Below, in pieces: positions 18,337-29,246 of a DNA stretch of 64,000 bases. The notes under the pieces were generated by a model that saw nothing but the letters and a program-made list of their open reading frames with translations, was not told where the DNA came from and ran no database searches. Location of the stretch: NCBI GenBank assembly GCA_018609055.1, contig JABAYJ010000001.1:62001-126000 (forward strand). The letters run 5' to 3'. The stretch comes from Flavobacteriales bacterium (lineage in GTDB: Bacteria; Bacteroidota; Bacteroidia; Flavobacteriales_D; CAJJDF01). Position 1 is the first letter of the stretch. Each line of letters starts with the position of its first letter. Position numbers and translations under genes: made by a program.

Positions 18337-21282
18337 TTATCCGAAAATAATCACCACTTTGGTCCCAAGTATTTTTTCATTTTCATTTATCTGAAAAGGT
18401 CCTTGGATAGAAATTTCTTTCTGAATTACTTTTTGTAATAGTTCAATTCGATTGGTTGCTATTTTCATCCCTTTGGATGAATGTTCGTTTTGTTCTTGAG
18501 ATTTATTCTTAATACTCTCGTCTATCCCTATTCCGTTATCTGTTATTTCGAAATGAGTTTTATTGTTTTTCTTAAAAACATCAATGGTTATTTTTCCTGG
18601 CACTTCCATTGGTAAAACCCCATGCCATATACTATTTTCTATAAATGGCTGCATGAACATTGCTGGCACTTTCGTCATTTCAGCATCTACATCTGGATCC
18701 ATATTTATTTCGTAAGTAAACTTTTCTTTAAATCTCATGTTTTCTAAAGAGAGATAAAGCGTTAGTCTTTCAATCTCCTCGGAGAGTGGAATTAGATTGT
18801 CCTCTGCAGAAGAACTATCAAGGTTTTTACGTATTAACTTAGAGAAATTAGACAAATACCTGTTAGCCGAAAGTTTGTCTTCTTTATTTATATAAAACTG
18901 AATAGAATTTAAAGAATTAAAAATAAAATGCCTGTTCATACTCGAATTAAGGGACTGCTGTTCAAGCTTTATCAATTTGTTTTTGTAGTTCAACAATTCC
19001 ACTTCTCTTTCTTGCCTAAGAGCCTTTCTTCTCCTATTCAAAAAATAAAAAGTTACTAAAAATAATGCAACCAGAACAGAAATTCTAAACCACCATGTAA
19101 GCCAAAAAGGAGCTGTAATTTCAAAACTTACTTCATCTATTTCACTCCAATTTTTTCCATCTATAGTCGATTTTACTTTGAAAATATATTTTCCGTGTGC
19201 AAGGTTAGGATACCTCGAAAAACTATTCCCATCCATAGGTGTCCATGCCTCATCAGAACCTTCAAGAAAATAGGAATATTTAACTGCACTTGGATCTTTA
19301 AAAAAATTGGATTGGTAGTAGAATGTTAACGTGTTTTTCTTGTAACTAAATTTAGTTTTCTTGCCTTTCCTTAATTGATCTAGATAATTTTGATCTTCAA
19401 AAAATAACTTAACATCCGTTAAATGGACTGAAGGAACTATTTGCTGATTTATTTGGTTCTTTACTCTTTTAAAAATATTTATTCCTTCACTGGTTCCAAA
19501 CCAAATATTGTTATCCCAGTCCTGAAAAATTGCATTTAGGTTAGTCTCCATAGAAATTAACCCATTATTGGTAGTGTAAGAGTTTATCTCTAATCTCCCT
19601 TGGTTATATTGGGTAAGGTTAATCGTAAAAACACCTCTATTTGTTCCTATCCAAAGAAAATTATCAGAATCTATAAGTAGAAAATTGATTGAAGAAAGAT
19701 AGTTTTCCTGAGAAAAATTAATTCTTTGATATTCATTACCATCAAAATAAATAAGACCTTTTTGAGTAGCTATCCATAGTTTATTCCCATAGTTTTTGAT
19801 GGAGTAAATAGTATTATCCAACAATAAAGAGTCTTGAATTAATTGAGATTCAAAACCATCATAGCGAACAAGTCCATCACTAGTTCCAAACCAATAATAT
19901 CCATCATCTGTACTAGCAATAGATCTGACATTTTTATAAGACAAATCATTAATTTTAATGAACTTATCGTCTTTCAAATAAGCAACTCCTTTCTTAGTCC
20001 CTATCCAAATTACAGAAGAAACTTCCTGAAAAAGTGATTGCACTTTATTATTTGGAAGTCCGTCTAACTCAGTGAAAGTTGTGAAACTGGTTCCGTTCCA
20101 ATAGGATAAACCATTGGAGGTTCCAAACCACATCTTCTCGTTTTTATCATTTAGAATCGTCCAAAAATTATCGTTTTCTAAATTGGAATTTCTAACATTG
20201 TAGGACGAAACCTTATTATCATTCAATCTAGATACTCCTTCGCCAAAAGTCCCTAGCCACATTGCTCCATTTAGATCTTGAGCTATTGATAAAATTTTAT
20301 CGCTATATAATTCTTTGTTCTTTGTTATGTATTTAAATTCTTTGTTTGTGAACTTTACCAATCCGCTACCGTTAGTTCCTATCCAAATATTGCCTTCAGA
20401 GTCTTCAAAAACTACTTCTGGATCATATTCAAATCCATTTTTATCAAAATAATGGTTTATTTCATCATCCTCAGATATTTCGGTAAGTCCTGAACTAGAA
20501 CAAACCCAAACTCTATCTTTTCTATCTACTAAAAGATTTGTTAGGTAATTATTGGGCAAGTTTGAGTTTTCTTGCTGAATAGAATCCAACTTTCTTTTAC
20601 TATACTTATATAGACCATTCTCAACAGTGCTTATCCATAATTCACCAAGTAAGTTTTCTTGAATCCACGAAATATCAATACCCTCTAAAAAATCTAGTTT
20701 TTTAACTTCAGAGTTGTGAATTGTAGCTATCCCTTTACTAGTAGACACATAAATTCTTGAGTTAATTTGAGCGATTTTTTTTATTTTAACTTGAGAAAAC
20801 GGTTGATAATAATGCCTTATTAACTCAGGATTGAAATAATCATTGGTTATCCTGAAACAAAAAACACCATTTTCAGCTGTAGAAATCCACAGCTTATCTT
20901 CATGGATTAATACCTCTTTAATAGTATAATCTTCTAGTTGTTCATTATGAACAAAACCGTGAATTGAATCTCCAGAAACAATAGAAATTCCATAAGTTGT
21001 AACTGCCCAAACATTATCTTTTTTATCAACAAATAGTCTGCTGATCTTATTAGATGCTAGTCCATCTTTCTCATAAAAATTTTGGAAAGATTTACCGTTA
21101 AATTTACTTAACCCATCCAATGTAGCTACCCATAAATACTTACGACTATCTTGTTTAATGTCTTTTACTTGACTCTGAGCCAAACCTTCGGTTGTAGAGT
21201 AATTGATAAAACTAAACTTCTGAGAAAAAAGAGTCCCACTAACTAGAATCACACTGATTAAAAACAATACTATTTTATTCAT
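18337..21282 (-). CDS. sensor histidine kinase with two-component regulator propeller and Y_Y_Y domains (LytS-type kinase)
   Basis: Repeated LWIGT/VWIGTxxG propeller repeats, GKYIFKVKS Y_Y_Y region, SSMNRHFIFNSLNSIQFYI His-kinase motif. Confidence 0.9.
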   Translation of the reverse strand: MNKIVLFLISVILVSGTLFSQKFSFINYSTTEGLAQSQVKDIKQDSRKYLWVATLDGLSKFNGKSFQNFYEKDGLASNKISRLFVDKKDNVWAVTTYGISIVSGDSIHGFVHNEQLEDYTIKEVLIHEDKLWISTAENGVFCFRITNDYFNPELIRHYYQPFSQVKIKKIAQINSRIYVSTSKGIATIHNSEVKKLDFLEGIDISWIQENLLGELWISTVENGLYKYSKRKLDSIQQENSNLPNNYLTNLLVDRKDRVWVCSSSGLTEISEDDEINHYFDKNGFEYDPEVVFEDSEGNIWIGTNGSGLVKFTNKEFKYITKNKELYSDKILSIAQDLNGAMWLGTFGEGVSRLNDNKVSSYNVRNSNLENDNFWTILNDKNEKMWFGTSNGLSYWNGTSFTTFTELDGLPNNKVQSLFQEVSSVIWIGTKKGVAYLKDDKFIKINDLSYKNVRSIASTDDGYYWFGTSDGLVRYDGFESQLIQDSLLLDNTIYSIKNYGNKLWIATQKGLIYFDGNEYQRINFSQENYLSSINFLLIDSDNFLWIGTNRGVFTINLTQYNQGRLEINSYTTNNGLISMETNLNAIFQDWDNNIWFGTSEGINIFKRVKNQINQQIVPSVHLTDVKLFFEDQNYLDQLRKGKKTKFSYKKNTLTFYYQSNFFKDPSAVKYSYFLEGSDEAWTPMDGNSFSRYPNLAHGKYIFKVKSTIDGKNWSEIDEVSFEITAPFWLTWWFRISVLVALFLVTFYFLNRRRKALRQEREVELLNYKNKLIKLEQQSLNSSMNRHFIFNSLNSIQFYINKEDKLSANRYLSNFSKLIRKNLDSSSAEDNLIPLSEEIERLTLYLSLENMRFKEKFTYEINMDPDVDAEMTKVPAMFMQPFIENSIWHGVLPMEVPGKITIDVFKKNNKTHFEITDNGIGIDESIKNKSQEQNEHSSKGMKIATNRIELLQKVIQKEISIQGPFQINENEKILGTKVVIIFG

Positions 21283-22522
21283 TACTAGTATTATTTAAAC
21301 GATTATTAGTAGAAGCAAAAAAGAACACAAAAAAAGTGAAAAACACAACTCCAGCTTGTGTTTCGAGCATAGACTCTGTGAGTCCAAAGAGTAAATATAT
21401 TAATCCAATTCCCAAAAGAAGAAAGTTCTTTTGTTTCCAACCAGTCATTATTATCACAATAAAAATTAAACTTAAAGAAAGAAAACCTAGCAATCCAAGG
21501 GTGGCAAATGTTTGAAGAAATTGCTGATGCGAATCCAAATCAGAACCCTCTAAAGATTTAATTCCCATTTTTTTGTACTTAGTAGATAGCTCGTCTCTTG
21601 TATCGCCAAGTCCTACACCATGTATTGGGTTTTCTTTAATTATTTCATTGGTTGCTTTCCAAATCCAAATCCTAGCACCTGTACTTTTTAAATTGGCATC
21701 TGGCTGAAGGTTTGGATCGGTTAATTCAATGTATGCTTGTTCAAATTTTAATTTAAGATTCGTGTTATAAATCCCTACAACCATAACTATCAAAAAGAAA
21801 ACAAAAAATCCAATTGCCTGGATTGTCTTTTTTTCTCGTTTAGCAAATAAGGCCAAAAGCATAACTACAACAATTCCCATACCTAACAAACCTGCTTTGG
21901 AGGAAGAGAAAAACACAAACACGAAAAAAGCTAAAAGCAAACTTACTTTACCAATAATAGACGAAGTAAATAGTTCTTTCCCACCCTCAATTAAGTTCTT
22001 TCCCCAAATTAAAATAAGTGTTAAAAAATAGAAAGAAACATAAGTTGGATGAACGAATGGAGCATCTTGAAACATTCTGAATCCTAAAGTGGAACCTAAT
22101 AAAGTAGAGAAGTTTCCAGTTTCAGAATAGATGTAAATAGCTCTTCCAAAAGACAATGCAACATAAACTAAAGAAGAAATTGTGAGAACATTAATTACCC
22201 GACTGAAATTGAAACTCTTTACATTAAAAATCAAAGGGAGAAAAATGGCAAAAGCAATAAATGAAAATTTAATTTCTATTCCCTTCCACCCTGCAGCCAT
22301 ATTATCGGTCCATAATAAACTAACCAAACCTAATGTAAAAAAGGCAATGAACACCCAAGAAATTTGATTTTGAAGTACTCGATTTTTAAACTCATAAAAC
22401 TCTCCTGTGAAAAAAGTAAGGAAAAAAGCAAGTGAAATAAATAGAGTTTGTAATCTTGGATAAAAGAAAAAACAGGCTACAAAAAGAAATACAAGTATGT
22501 TTCGAATAGCTATTAATTGCAT
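21275..22522 (-). CDS. O-antigen ligase family protein
   Basis: Multi-TM; GARIWIWKATNEIIKENPIHGVGLGDTRDEL...SDLDSHQQFLQTFATLGLLG typical Wzy_C. Confidence 0.88.
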   Translation of the reverse strand: MQLIAIRNILVFLFVACFFFYPRLQTLFISLAFFLTFFTGEFYEFKNRVLQNQISWVFIAFFTLGLVSLLWTDNMAAGWKGIEIKFSFIAFAIFLPLIFNVKSFNFSRVINVLTISSLVYVALSFGRAIYIYSETGNFSTLLGSTLGFRMFQDAPFVHPTYVSFYFLTLILIWGKNLIEGGKELFTSSIIGKVSLLLAFFVFVFFSSSKAGLLGMGIVVVMLLALFAKREKKTIQAIGFFVFFLIVMVVGIYNTNLKLKFEQAYIELTDPNLQPDANLKSTGARIWIWKATNEIIKENPIHGVGLGDTRDELSTKYKKMGIKSLEGSDLDSHQQFLQTFATLGLLGFLSLSLIFIVIIMTGWKQKNFLLLGIGLIYLLFGLTESMLETQAGVVFFTFFVFFFASTNNRLNNTSNE

Positions 22523-22524
22523 GA

Positions 22525-23664
22525 TTACAAGATTTCTTCTTTGTGTTGGGCTAAAAACTTAAGGACTTTATCAATTGACTTAGTATCCGTATCTAAATTA
22601 AGTATTTTTTCAGAGATTTCTTTTGCAATTGGAAATTCATCTGCATCTAAATGCCACAGTTCTAAATTATTTTCAATCGGATGAATCATGGATATAAACC
22701 AATCTCCTAAATTTATTGATACTTTTTCGGCTAAGAGTTTAAATTTTTCTCTGTCTTTAACCAGAATTGGATATTTTAAGAAAGAATGGTTTTCTTCTAA
22801 ACTTTGAGAAACAAAAGTTCTCCCTTCAGATTCTAAAAATTTCGAGTATTTCTTGGCATTAGCTATTCTGTTTTCAATTACTTGGTCTAATTTCTTGATT
22901 TTTTTCAAACCAGTTTTTGCCTGTACAACTGAAAAACCTTTGAAATAACCATCTGGTATTTCTATCCCTTCGATTTCTTCTTTTGAGGAAGAACCCACTA
23001 CTAATCCTATTTTACTCAAAAATCGATAAAGCTTTAATAAAGTCGAATAAGTAAAAGGATTTAATAGTAATTTTCTGGCTTTAATTAATGAAGAAAGAAT
23101 AAATTTCTCTTTAAAAGATGGAGTTATTAACCCTTTATTTACATCTATTAGCTTAGATAAATAGTTCGTGTTTTTAACGTAGACAAAACCACCTATTCCA
23201 GTTGAAAACGGCTTATTCCATTGGGTAGAAAAAAATGAAGCATCAGCAAAAGTTCCATTTGGCTGCCCGTTATAAGTTCCTCCAAAACCGTGCGTGCAAT
23301 CTTCAATAGTTGGGATGTTTTTACTTTTAGCAAAAACAATAATCTCCTCAACTTGGGTTGATAAACCAAACGTGTTTTGAATTAAAATACATTTAGTTTT
23401 ATCAGTAGTTTTTTCTTTTATTTTATCAATTGTTGTGTTGTAAGTTTCCTTATTTACATCAACATAAATAGGTTTTGCTCCTAAATAAATAATCGCATTA
23501 GGCACCACTACACAAGTGAAAGCTGGAATAATAACTTCATCTCCATTACCAATTTGCATAGCTTTTAGCAAAGCATACAGCCCTACTCGTCCTTTCCAAT
23601 AAGGAAAAACTTGAGTTTGCTCTACATTTAGCTCACTGGCTACTGCTTCGGTAAATTGTTTCAT
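22525..23664 (-). CDS. DegT/DnrJ/EryC1/StrS family aminotransferase
   Basis: GDEVIIPAFTCVVVPNAIIYLGAKPIYVDV, IPTIEDCTHGFGG, FFSTQWNKPFSTGIGG. Confidence 0.87.
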   Translation of the reverse strand: MKQFTEAVASELNVEQTQVFPYWKGRVGLYALLKAMQIGNGDEVIIPAFTCVVVPNAIIYLGAKPIYVDVNKETYNTTIDKIKEKTTDKTKCILIQNTFGLSTQVEEIIVFAKSKNIPTIEDCTHGFGGTYNGQPNGTFADASFFSTQWNKPFSTGIGGFVYVKNTNYLSKLIDVNKGLITPSFKEKFILSSLIKARKLLLNPFTYSTLLKLYRFLSKIGLVVGSSSKEEIEGIEIPDGYFKGFSVVQAKTGLKKIKKLDQVIENRIANAKKYSKFLESEGRTFVSQSLEENHSFLKYPILVKDREKFKLLAEKVSINLGDWFISMIHPIENNLELWHLDADEFPIAKEISEKILNLDTDTKSIDKVLKFLAQHKEEIL

Positions 23665-23783
23665 TTGGATTAATATTCCTAGTGAGTAAAAATAAGTTTT
23701 TTAATACGGAATGGGAAAAGTATTGCGATTTAGTATTTGATTCCTTTTCAAAAAGATTAATTTTAAGCTCCTAATCAAAGAAA

Positions 23784-24587
23784 TTGATACAAATTAACGA
23801 CCATATTTTCACGAAAAGCAACAACATGCTTTTTCCTAAGTTCTCCCCAGATGAGGATGTTGATATTTCTAAAAGTGACTTAAGAAAAGTACTAAAAAAG
23901 CACAAATGCTACTTAGCGCGATTTATTTCTGAATTCGATAACCCAGAATTTTCTAAATTTTGGTATGTAATTAAAGATCAGTTTATTCCTATTGAAAAGT
24001 TCTCGAAAAATACCAGAAATCAAGTAAAAAAAGGACTAAAAAACTGTGAAGTAAAAAAGGTGTCTCAAGAATATTATCGTGAAAATTGTTACGATATTTA
24101 TGAGGCTTCAATGCATAGTTACGAGCTAACTCCAATCACCCGAGAGAGATTCGAAAAAGTACAAAGAGATGTTGAAAAAAGAGAATACTGGGTTGTTTTG
24201 GAAACAGAAACTAACACGCCAATTGCTTACAGTAATAACTTGATAAATAATGGAACTTGTAATTACGCTTTCATCAAATATCATCCTGATTATTTATCGT
24301 TATACCCAAGTTATGTGCTTCATTACGAAATGGATAAACATTATTTAGTGGATGAAAAAATGAAGTTTGTAAATATGGGAGCTAAAACTCTTTATCACGA
24401 AACTTCAGTTCAAGATTTTGTGATTCAAAAATTTAAATATCGCAAAGCATATTGTAAGTTAAATATCGTTTACAAACCTTTAATTGGATTGATTGTAAAG
24501 CTTGCTTTTCCATTCAGAAAATTGATTTATTCGTTAAAAATCAATAAAGTTTCTGCTCTACTTAAACAGCATGAAGCTGCCAACTAG
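23784..24587 (+). CDS. FemAB/GNAT-like acyltransferase, surface polysaccharide region
   Basis: SKNTRNQVKKGLKNCEVKKVSQEYYRENCYDIYEASMHSYE...; TTG start; located in the glycan cluster. Confidence 0.5.
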   Translation: MIQINDHIFTKSNNMLFPKFSPDEDVDISKSDLRKVLKKHKCYLARFISEFDNPEFSKFWYVIKDQFIPIEKFSKNTRNQVKKGLKNCEVKKVSQEYYRENCYDIYEASMHSYELTPITRERFEKVQRDVEKREYWVVLETETNTPIAYSNNLINNGTCNYAFIKYHPDYLSLYPSYVLHYEMDKHYLVDEKMKFVNMGAKTLYHETSVQDFVIQKFKYRKAYCKLNIVYKPLIGLIVKLAFPFRKLIYSLKINKVSALLKQHEAAN

Positions 24588-25594
24588 TTTCTCTTAAAAA
24601 TTCCCGTTAACCCAACTAAAGAGCCTATTCCGTAAGAAAAATGTAGCGTGATAAAAGCCGCTAACATATGAAGGAAAGTAGTGCCTTTTAAATCTATAGT
24701 TTTAAAAATAATGAGGATTAATGAGAATAAATAAATCCCTAACATCATCAAAGAAAGATAAACAAAAGGCGAGTTAAATAAAGAAGCCAACAGTGGTAAA
24801 AGAATTGACAATACAAATGCTAAAGGGACAAAATGCCTTAAACTTAATGAGTTAAAATCTTTGGTAATAAATACTGTAAATAAATTCCACTTCCCATTAC
24901 GGTAATTGTTTTGAGCTAGCTTTTGGTAGGATTCACGAGCATAATAATAACACTTAGTTGCTGGTGTTAAAACTATTCGTTTTCCTTTTTTTAATAGTCT
25001 TTTGGAAAGCTCGATATCATGATTACGAATTAACTTTGGGTTATATCCCTCTATTTCTCGCATTAGTTCGGTTTTATATAACCCAAAAGGAACTGTATCT
25101 ACTTCCATAGCTTTTTCAATTCCTACTCTAAATGAAGCGTTTCCTACTCCAAATTTATTGGAGAGCACTTCTTTTATAGCTTTTGATGTCGGAGTTAAAT
25201 TTTGGACTTTTGTTTCCATAACTCCCCCAATTACATCAGCATTATGGATCTCCTTTTCTCGAAAAAGTGTAGAAATATATCCTTTATCAAAAGAAGAATG
25301 TGCACTTGCAATTATTAAGTAATCGTTAGCTGCTTTTTCTATTCCCAAATTAAGAGCAAATGGAGTTTTCTTTTTCTCATTGTTCAGTAATTTTACTTGA
25401 GGATATTTTAAACTTAATGAATTAACTTTTTCTATTGTACCATCGGTACTTCCTCCATCTACAACCAAAATTTCTATTAAAGAACTTGAATAACCATTCT
25501 GTAATAACGACAACACACAGTTTTCTATATAACCCTGTTCGTTATAACAAGGAATAACTATAGAAAGAGTTTTTGTATCGGTTTGGTGATCCAT
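24584..25594 (-). CDS. glycosyltransferase family 2
   Basis: LSIVIPCYNEQGYIENCVLSLL, ILVVDGGSTDGTIEKV, C-terminal TM segments. Confidence 0.92.
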   Translation of the reverse strand: MDHQTDTKTLSIVIPCYNEQGYIENCVLSLLQNGYSSSLIEILVVDGGSTDGTIEKVNSLSLKYPQVKLLNNEKKKTPFALNLGIEKAANDYLIIASAHSSFDKGYISTLFREKEIHNADVIGGVMETKVQNLTPTSKAIKEVLSNKFGVGNASFRVGIEKAMEVDTVPFGLYKTELMREIEGYNPKLIRNHDIELSKRLLKKGKRIVLTPATKCYYYARESYQKLAQNNYRNGKWNLFTVFITKDFNSLSLRHFVPLAFVLSILLPLLASLFNSPFVYLSLMMLGIYLFSLILIIFKTIDLKGTTFLHMLAAFITLHFSYGIGSLVGLTGIFKRN

Positions 25595-25684
25595 ATTTGT
25601 GTTAAAACATCAACTTACATGCAAGCAAATATAACCAATTGACAAAATGTAGCAGGCAAAAGAAATAATTGTTTTAATTTCGCA

Positions 25685-27013
25685 GTGATGGCAAACGAAA
25701 GAAAAAAGATTGTAATGCTAGTTTTTAACTACTTCGAGAATGATTCTCGAGTATTGAAAGAAGCGTTTACCCTGGCCGAAAATGGTTACGACATCCATAT
25801 TTTTTCACTCTGGAGAGAGGGAATTCCAAAAACAGAAACTCTTAAAGAGAATGTTTACCTAACCAGATTAGACTTTACTCCTTTTCATAGGAGAGTTATG
25901 GGAACCAAAAATTTCCAAAAACTTAAAACCCTAGTTTATAAAAAGAAAGTTGCAAAACCATCTTCAGGAAACGGGAATAATAAGATTGCCAATCCTTATA
26001 AAAATCACAAAAAATCACTGAGTACACTTAGGTTCACACTCAATGTGATTAATAAGTTTTTTAACTACAAAGGGTATTATTACAGAACAAAACAAAATCT
26101 AAAACAAACTGGACTTGTACCCAATTTTGTTCACGCTCACGATCTAAATACTTTGCCTTTAGGTTCTAAAATCTCTAGGAAGTACAAAGCCAAATTAATT
26201 TATGATTCGCATGAATTATACACTCATAAGAACCGTCCTTTTACAACTCCAAAGTGGTTTGATAAGGTGGAAACAAGAATTGAACAAAAGCATATTAGAA
26301 AATGTGATAAAGTGATTACTGTGAGCCAATCAATAGTTGATTACTTAGCAGAAACCTACTCGATAGCAAAGCCAACTCTTATCATGAACGCTCCTTTCAT
26401 GAAAAAGAAAATGCCGTTATCGGATGAAAATAACTTAAGAGTAAAACTAAATATTGCTGACGATAAAAAAGTGGTTATTTACTCTGGAGGAATAGCATTT
26501 AATAGAGGACTAGACAAGGTTATTGAAAGTATTAAATATGTTCCCAATGTTCACTTAGTGTTTTTGGGTGGAGGCGACAAAGGATTTAAAAACTACCTGC
26601 AATCGGTTGCAAATTATAATGAAGTTGCCGATCGTTTTGACTTTTTTGGGCCCGTTCAGTCATTTGAAGTAACGAGTTTTGTTCAAAGTGCTGACCTAGG
26701 AGTAGCGCCAATTGAAAACGTATGTTTGAGCTATTATTTTTGTGCTCCAAACAAAGTATTTGAATATATCCAAGGAGGGATTCCTGTAATTGCAAGTGCT
26801 TTTCCAGATATGGAATTAGTCATAAAAAGTAACGATATTGGACTTACTTTTGACCCTGAATCACCTGAGGATATTGCAGAAAAAATCAACTTCATGTTCA
26901 ATAATCCAAGTGAATTTGAAAAGTACAAAGAGAATGTGAGTAAAATTTCTGACAAATATAAGTGGGAAAACGAAGCCAAAACACTAATTTCATTGTATCA
27001 AGATTTAAGTTAA
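25685..27013 (+). CDS. glycosyltransferase family 4
   Basis: KVVIYSGGIAFNRGLDKVIESI, C-terminal FEYIQGGIPVIAS. Confidence 0.87.
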   Translation: MMANERKKIVMLVFNYFENDSRVLKEAFTLAENGYDIHIFSLWREGIPKTETLKENVYLTRLDFTPFHRRVMGTKNFQKLKTLVYKKKVAKPSSGNGNNKIANPYKNHKKSLSTLRFTLNVINKFFNYKGYYYRTKQNLKQTGLVPNFVHAHDLNTLPLGSKISRKYKAKLIYDSHELYTHKNRPFTTPKWFDKVETRIEQKHIRKCDKVITVSQSIVDYLAETYSIAKPTLIMNAPFMKKKMPLSDENNLRVKLNIADDKKVVIYSGGIAFNRGLDKVIESIKYVPNVHLVFLGGGDKGFKNYLQSVANYNEVADRFDFFGPVQSFEVTSFVQSADLGVAPIENVCLSYYFCAPNKVFEYIQGGIPVIASAFPDMELVIKSNDIGLTFDPESPEDIAEKINFMFNNPSEFEKYKENVSKISDKYKWENEAKTLISLYQDLS

Positions 27014-27014
27014 A

Positions 27015-27800
27015 ATGAAATCATTAATTAATCAAATAAAAGGAGTTTTATCAAGAATTGACTTGGCAAAATATCTAATGCAAACGGATCTTAAAGTCCG
27101 TTATAAAAATAAAGCATTGGGGTTTTTGTGGGCAGTTTTGGATCCATTTTTTATGATGCTTATATACATCATATTGGTGAGTTTTGTTTTCAAAAAAGGA
27201 GATGCTCAATATCCTGTTTTGTTGTTTTCTGCTTTGTTAAGTTATAGATGGTTTGTGTTTTCTACAGGGAATAATGTTGCCGTACTTGTAAAGAACAGTA
27301 AACTACTACAAACAGTAAAATTTCCATTTAGCATATTGGTAATGAACGAAGTAAATATTGGATTATTCAATTATTTATTGGGTCTAATTGTTTTGTTTCC
27401 TATGTTATTTCTGTTTAATGCAACCTTCTCTCTAAATCTGCTTTGGTTACCAGTAATCATAGTTGTTCAATACATTTTTACTATTGGTTTTGGATTGCTA
27501 CTTAGTGTAGCTGGATTATACTTTAGAGATTTACAGAACATCATGCTTTTCTTAATGAGAATTGTACTTTACCTTTCTCCAGCATTGTATGACATAGCGC
27601 TTATCCCAGCCAAATTTCAGCATATTTACTTGTGTTTAAATCCATTCGCATCTTTATTTGATACCTATAAAAATATATTGGTAAGAGGTTTACCACCCAA
27701 TGGCTATTTCTTAGTATTCGTTGGATTCGCTATTGTTTTCTTGTTCTTGGGAACTTATTATTTCACCAAAAAAGAACATAATTTTGCTAAAGATGTCTAA
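27015..27800 (+). CDS. ABC transporter permease, polysaccharide export (Wzm-like)
   Basis: YKNKALGFLWAVLDPFFMMLIYIILVSFVF; ABC2 membrane topology. Confidence 0.88.
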   Translation: MKSLINQIKGVLSRIDLAKYLMQTDLKVRYKNKALGFLWAVLDPFFMMLIYIILVSFVFKKGDAQYPVLLFSALLSYRWFVFSTGNNVAVLVKNSKLLQTVKFPFSILVMNEVNIGLFNYLLGLIVLFPMLFLFNATFSLNLLWLPVIIVVQYIFTIGFGLLLSVAGLYFRDLQNIMLFLMRIVLYLSPALYDIALIPAKFQHIYLCLNPFASLFDTYKNILVRGLPPNGYFLVFVGFAIVFLFLGTYYFTKKEHNFAKDV

Positions 27801-28542
27801 CATGGAAACTAACCCTATTATAGAGGCCAAGAATCTTGGCATAAAGTACAAAATCAGTCGATTTAAGCGAAGTAGCGTAATGAATCTGATGAAGACAGTT
27901 GCGACCAGAAATTCGTTAAAATCTAACGGAGAGTTTTGGGGACTGCGAAACCTTAACTTCGAAGTACAAAAAGGTGATATCCTTGGTGTATTAGGAAAAA
28001 ATGGATCTGGAAAAAGTACGCTTTTAAGAACAATTGCAGGAATCTATTTACCTGATGAAGGTGAAATGAATGTTAACGGAACTGTATCATCTATGTTAAC
28101 TTTATCTTCTGGGTTTAAAGAGGATTTAACTGGAGTAGAAAACATTTTTTTGATTGGTGTTGTTACTGGATTTACTGAAAAAGAAATTAAAGCAAAATTT
28201 GCTGAAATAGTAGAATTCTCTGAATTGGAAGATTTCATTTATCAGCCAGTAAAATCTTATTCATCAGGAATGAAAGCTCGACTTGGATTTTCTATTGCCA
28301 TTTCGCTTAAGCGAGATATTATGCTAGTAGATGAAATACTAGGAGTGGGTGATTTTAAATTCCGTGAAAAGAGTAGAAAAAAAATGATTGAGCTTATTAA
28401 AAGTGATATCACAGTAGTGCTTGTAAGTCACAATTCCGAAACAATAAAAGAATACTCAAACAAATGTATTTGGATTCACGAAGGTGAATTAAAAGCAGCT
28501 GGAGAGACGGATGAAATGATGAAACTATATTTAGATTCTTAA
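27793..28542 (+). CDS. ABC transporter ATP-binding protein, polysaccharide export (Wzt-like)
   Basis: GVLGKNGSGKSTLLRTIAGI, YSSGMKARLGFSIAI, MLVDEILGVGD. Start set to the internal ATG overlapping the permease end rather than the ORF-track start. Confidence 0.9.
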   Translation: MSNMETNPIIEAKNLGIKYKISRFKRSSVMNLMKTVATRNSLKSNGEFWGLRNLNFEVQKGDILGVLGKNGSGKSTLLRTIAGIYLPDEGEMNVNGTVSSMLTLSSGFKEDLTGVENIFLIGVVTGFTEKEIKAKFAEIVEFSELEDFIYQPVKSYSSGMKARLGFSIAISLKRDIMLVDEILGVGDFKFREKSRKKMIELIKSDITVVLVSHNSETIKEYSNKCIWIHEGELKAAGETDEMMKLYLDS

Positions 28543-29246
28543 TCGAAAACATTCTCTCCGTTCAGAAGAGCATTGATACAATTGGTAGTTATTTGTTTTA
28601 CCAATTTTTCATCTTCTCCTTCAAAACCATCTAAACACCAAGTGTTGGAACCAACATTAATGATTTTTCCAGAGCTTTTCTTTTTTTGAAACACAATAAA
28701 TGATGGGTTTGTATCGCCTAATCGATATCCAATATCGTAGCCAATTAATTTTTGACGGTAAAAGTTAATGAAATTAGTATCCAAGGTTACTTTATCATTT
28801 TCAAAAATTAAATCAGCTCCATCACATTCTTCTGAAGGAACAGATAGAATATCTCTTTTTGCTAATTCTGTATTTTTAAGCAATATGGATTCGCCAACAA
28901 TTTTATACCCATTCCATCCATTATCTTGCTGAATTCCGTAACCACCTTTGGTAAAATTAAGACCAATACTACTCTCAATCGGATACTTTAAATAAATCAA
29001 TCCATAATTGAATGTCCTCAATGAATCTGGAAATAAACTATCATTATAATACTGATTAAAGCAAATCACTTTATCATCCTCGTATCTCACTTGCTTCCAC
29101 ATTGTATTGCCAGATAATATTAAAGGATCTCCTCCTTCATCAATAAATTTATCAAAATTTCTTCTTCCTTTTCTTGTCCAATATTCATTGTGAGCAGAGA
29201 TAATAATTAGCTTATAATTCTTGATGTTTTCATAATCATCAAGCAA
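28539..29246 (-). pseudogene. C-terminal half of an N,N-dimethylformamidase beta-subunit-like protein
   Basis: LDDYENIKNYKLIIISAHNEYWTRKGRRNFDKFIDEGGDPLILSGNTMWKQVRYE is the C-terminal domain signature. The matching N-terminal half is at 60001-60550 (+). Confidence 0.75.

Noticed and set aside
27721-27792. ORF-track N-terminal extension of the Wzt-like ATPase
   Set aside because: Overlaps the permease coding region; the ATG at 27793 gives a standard ABC ATPase N-terminus.
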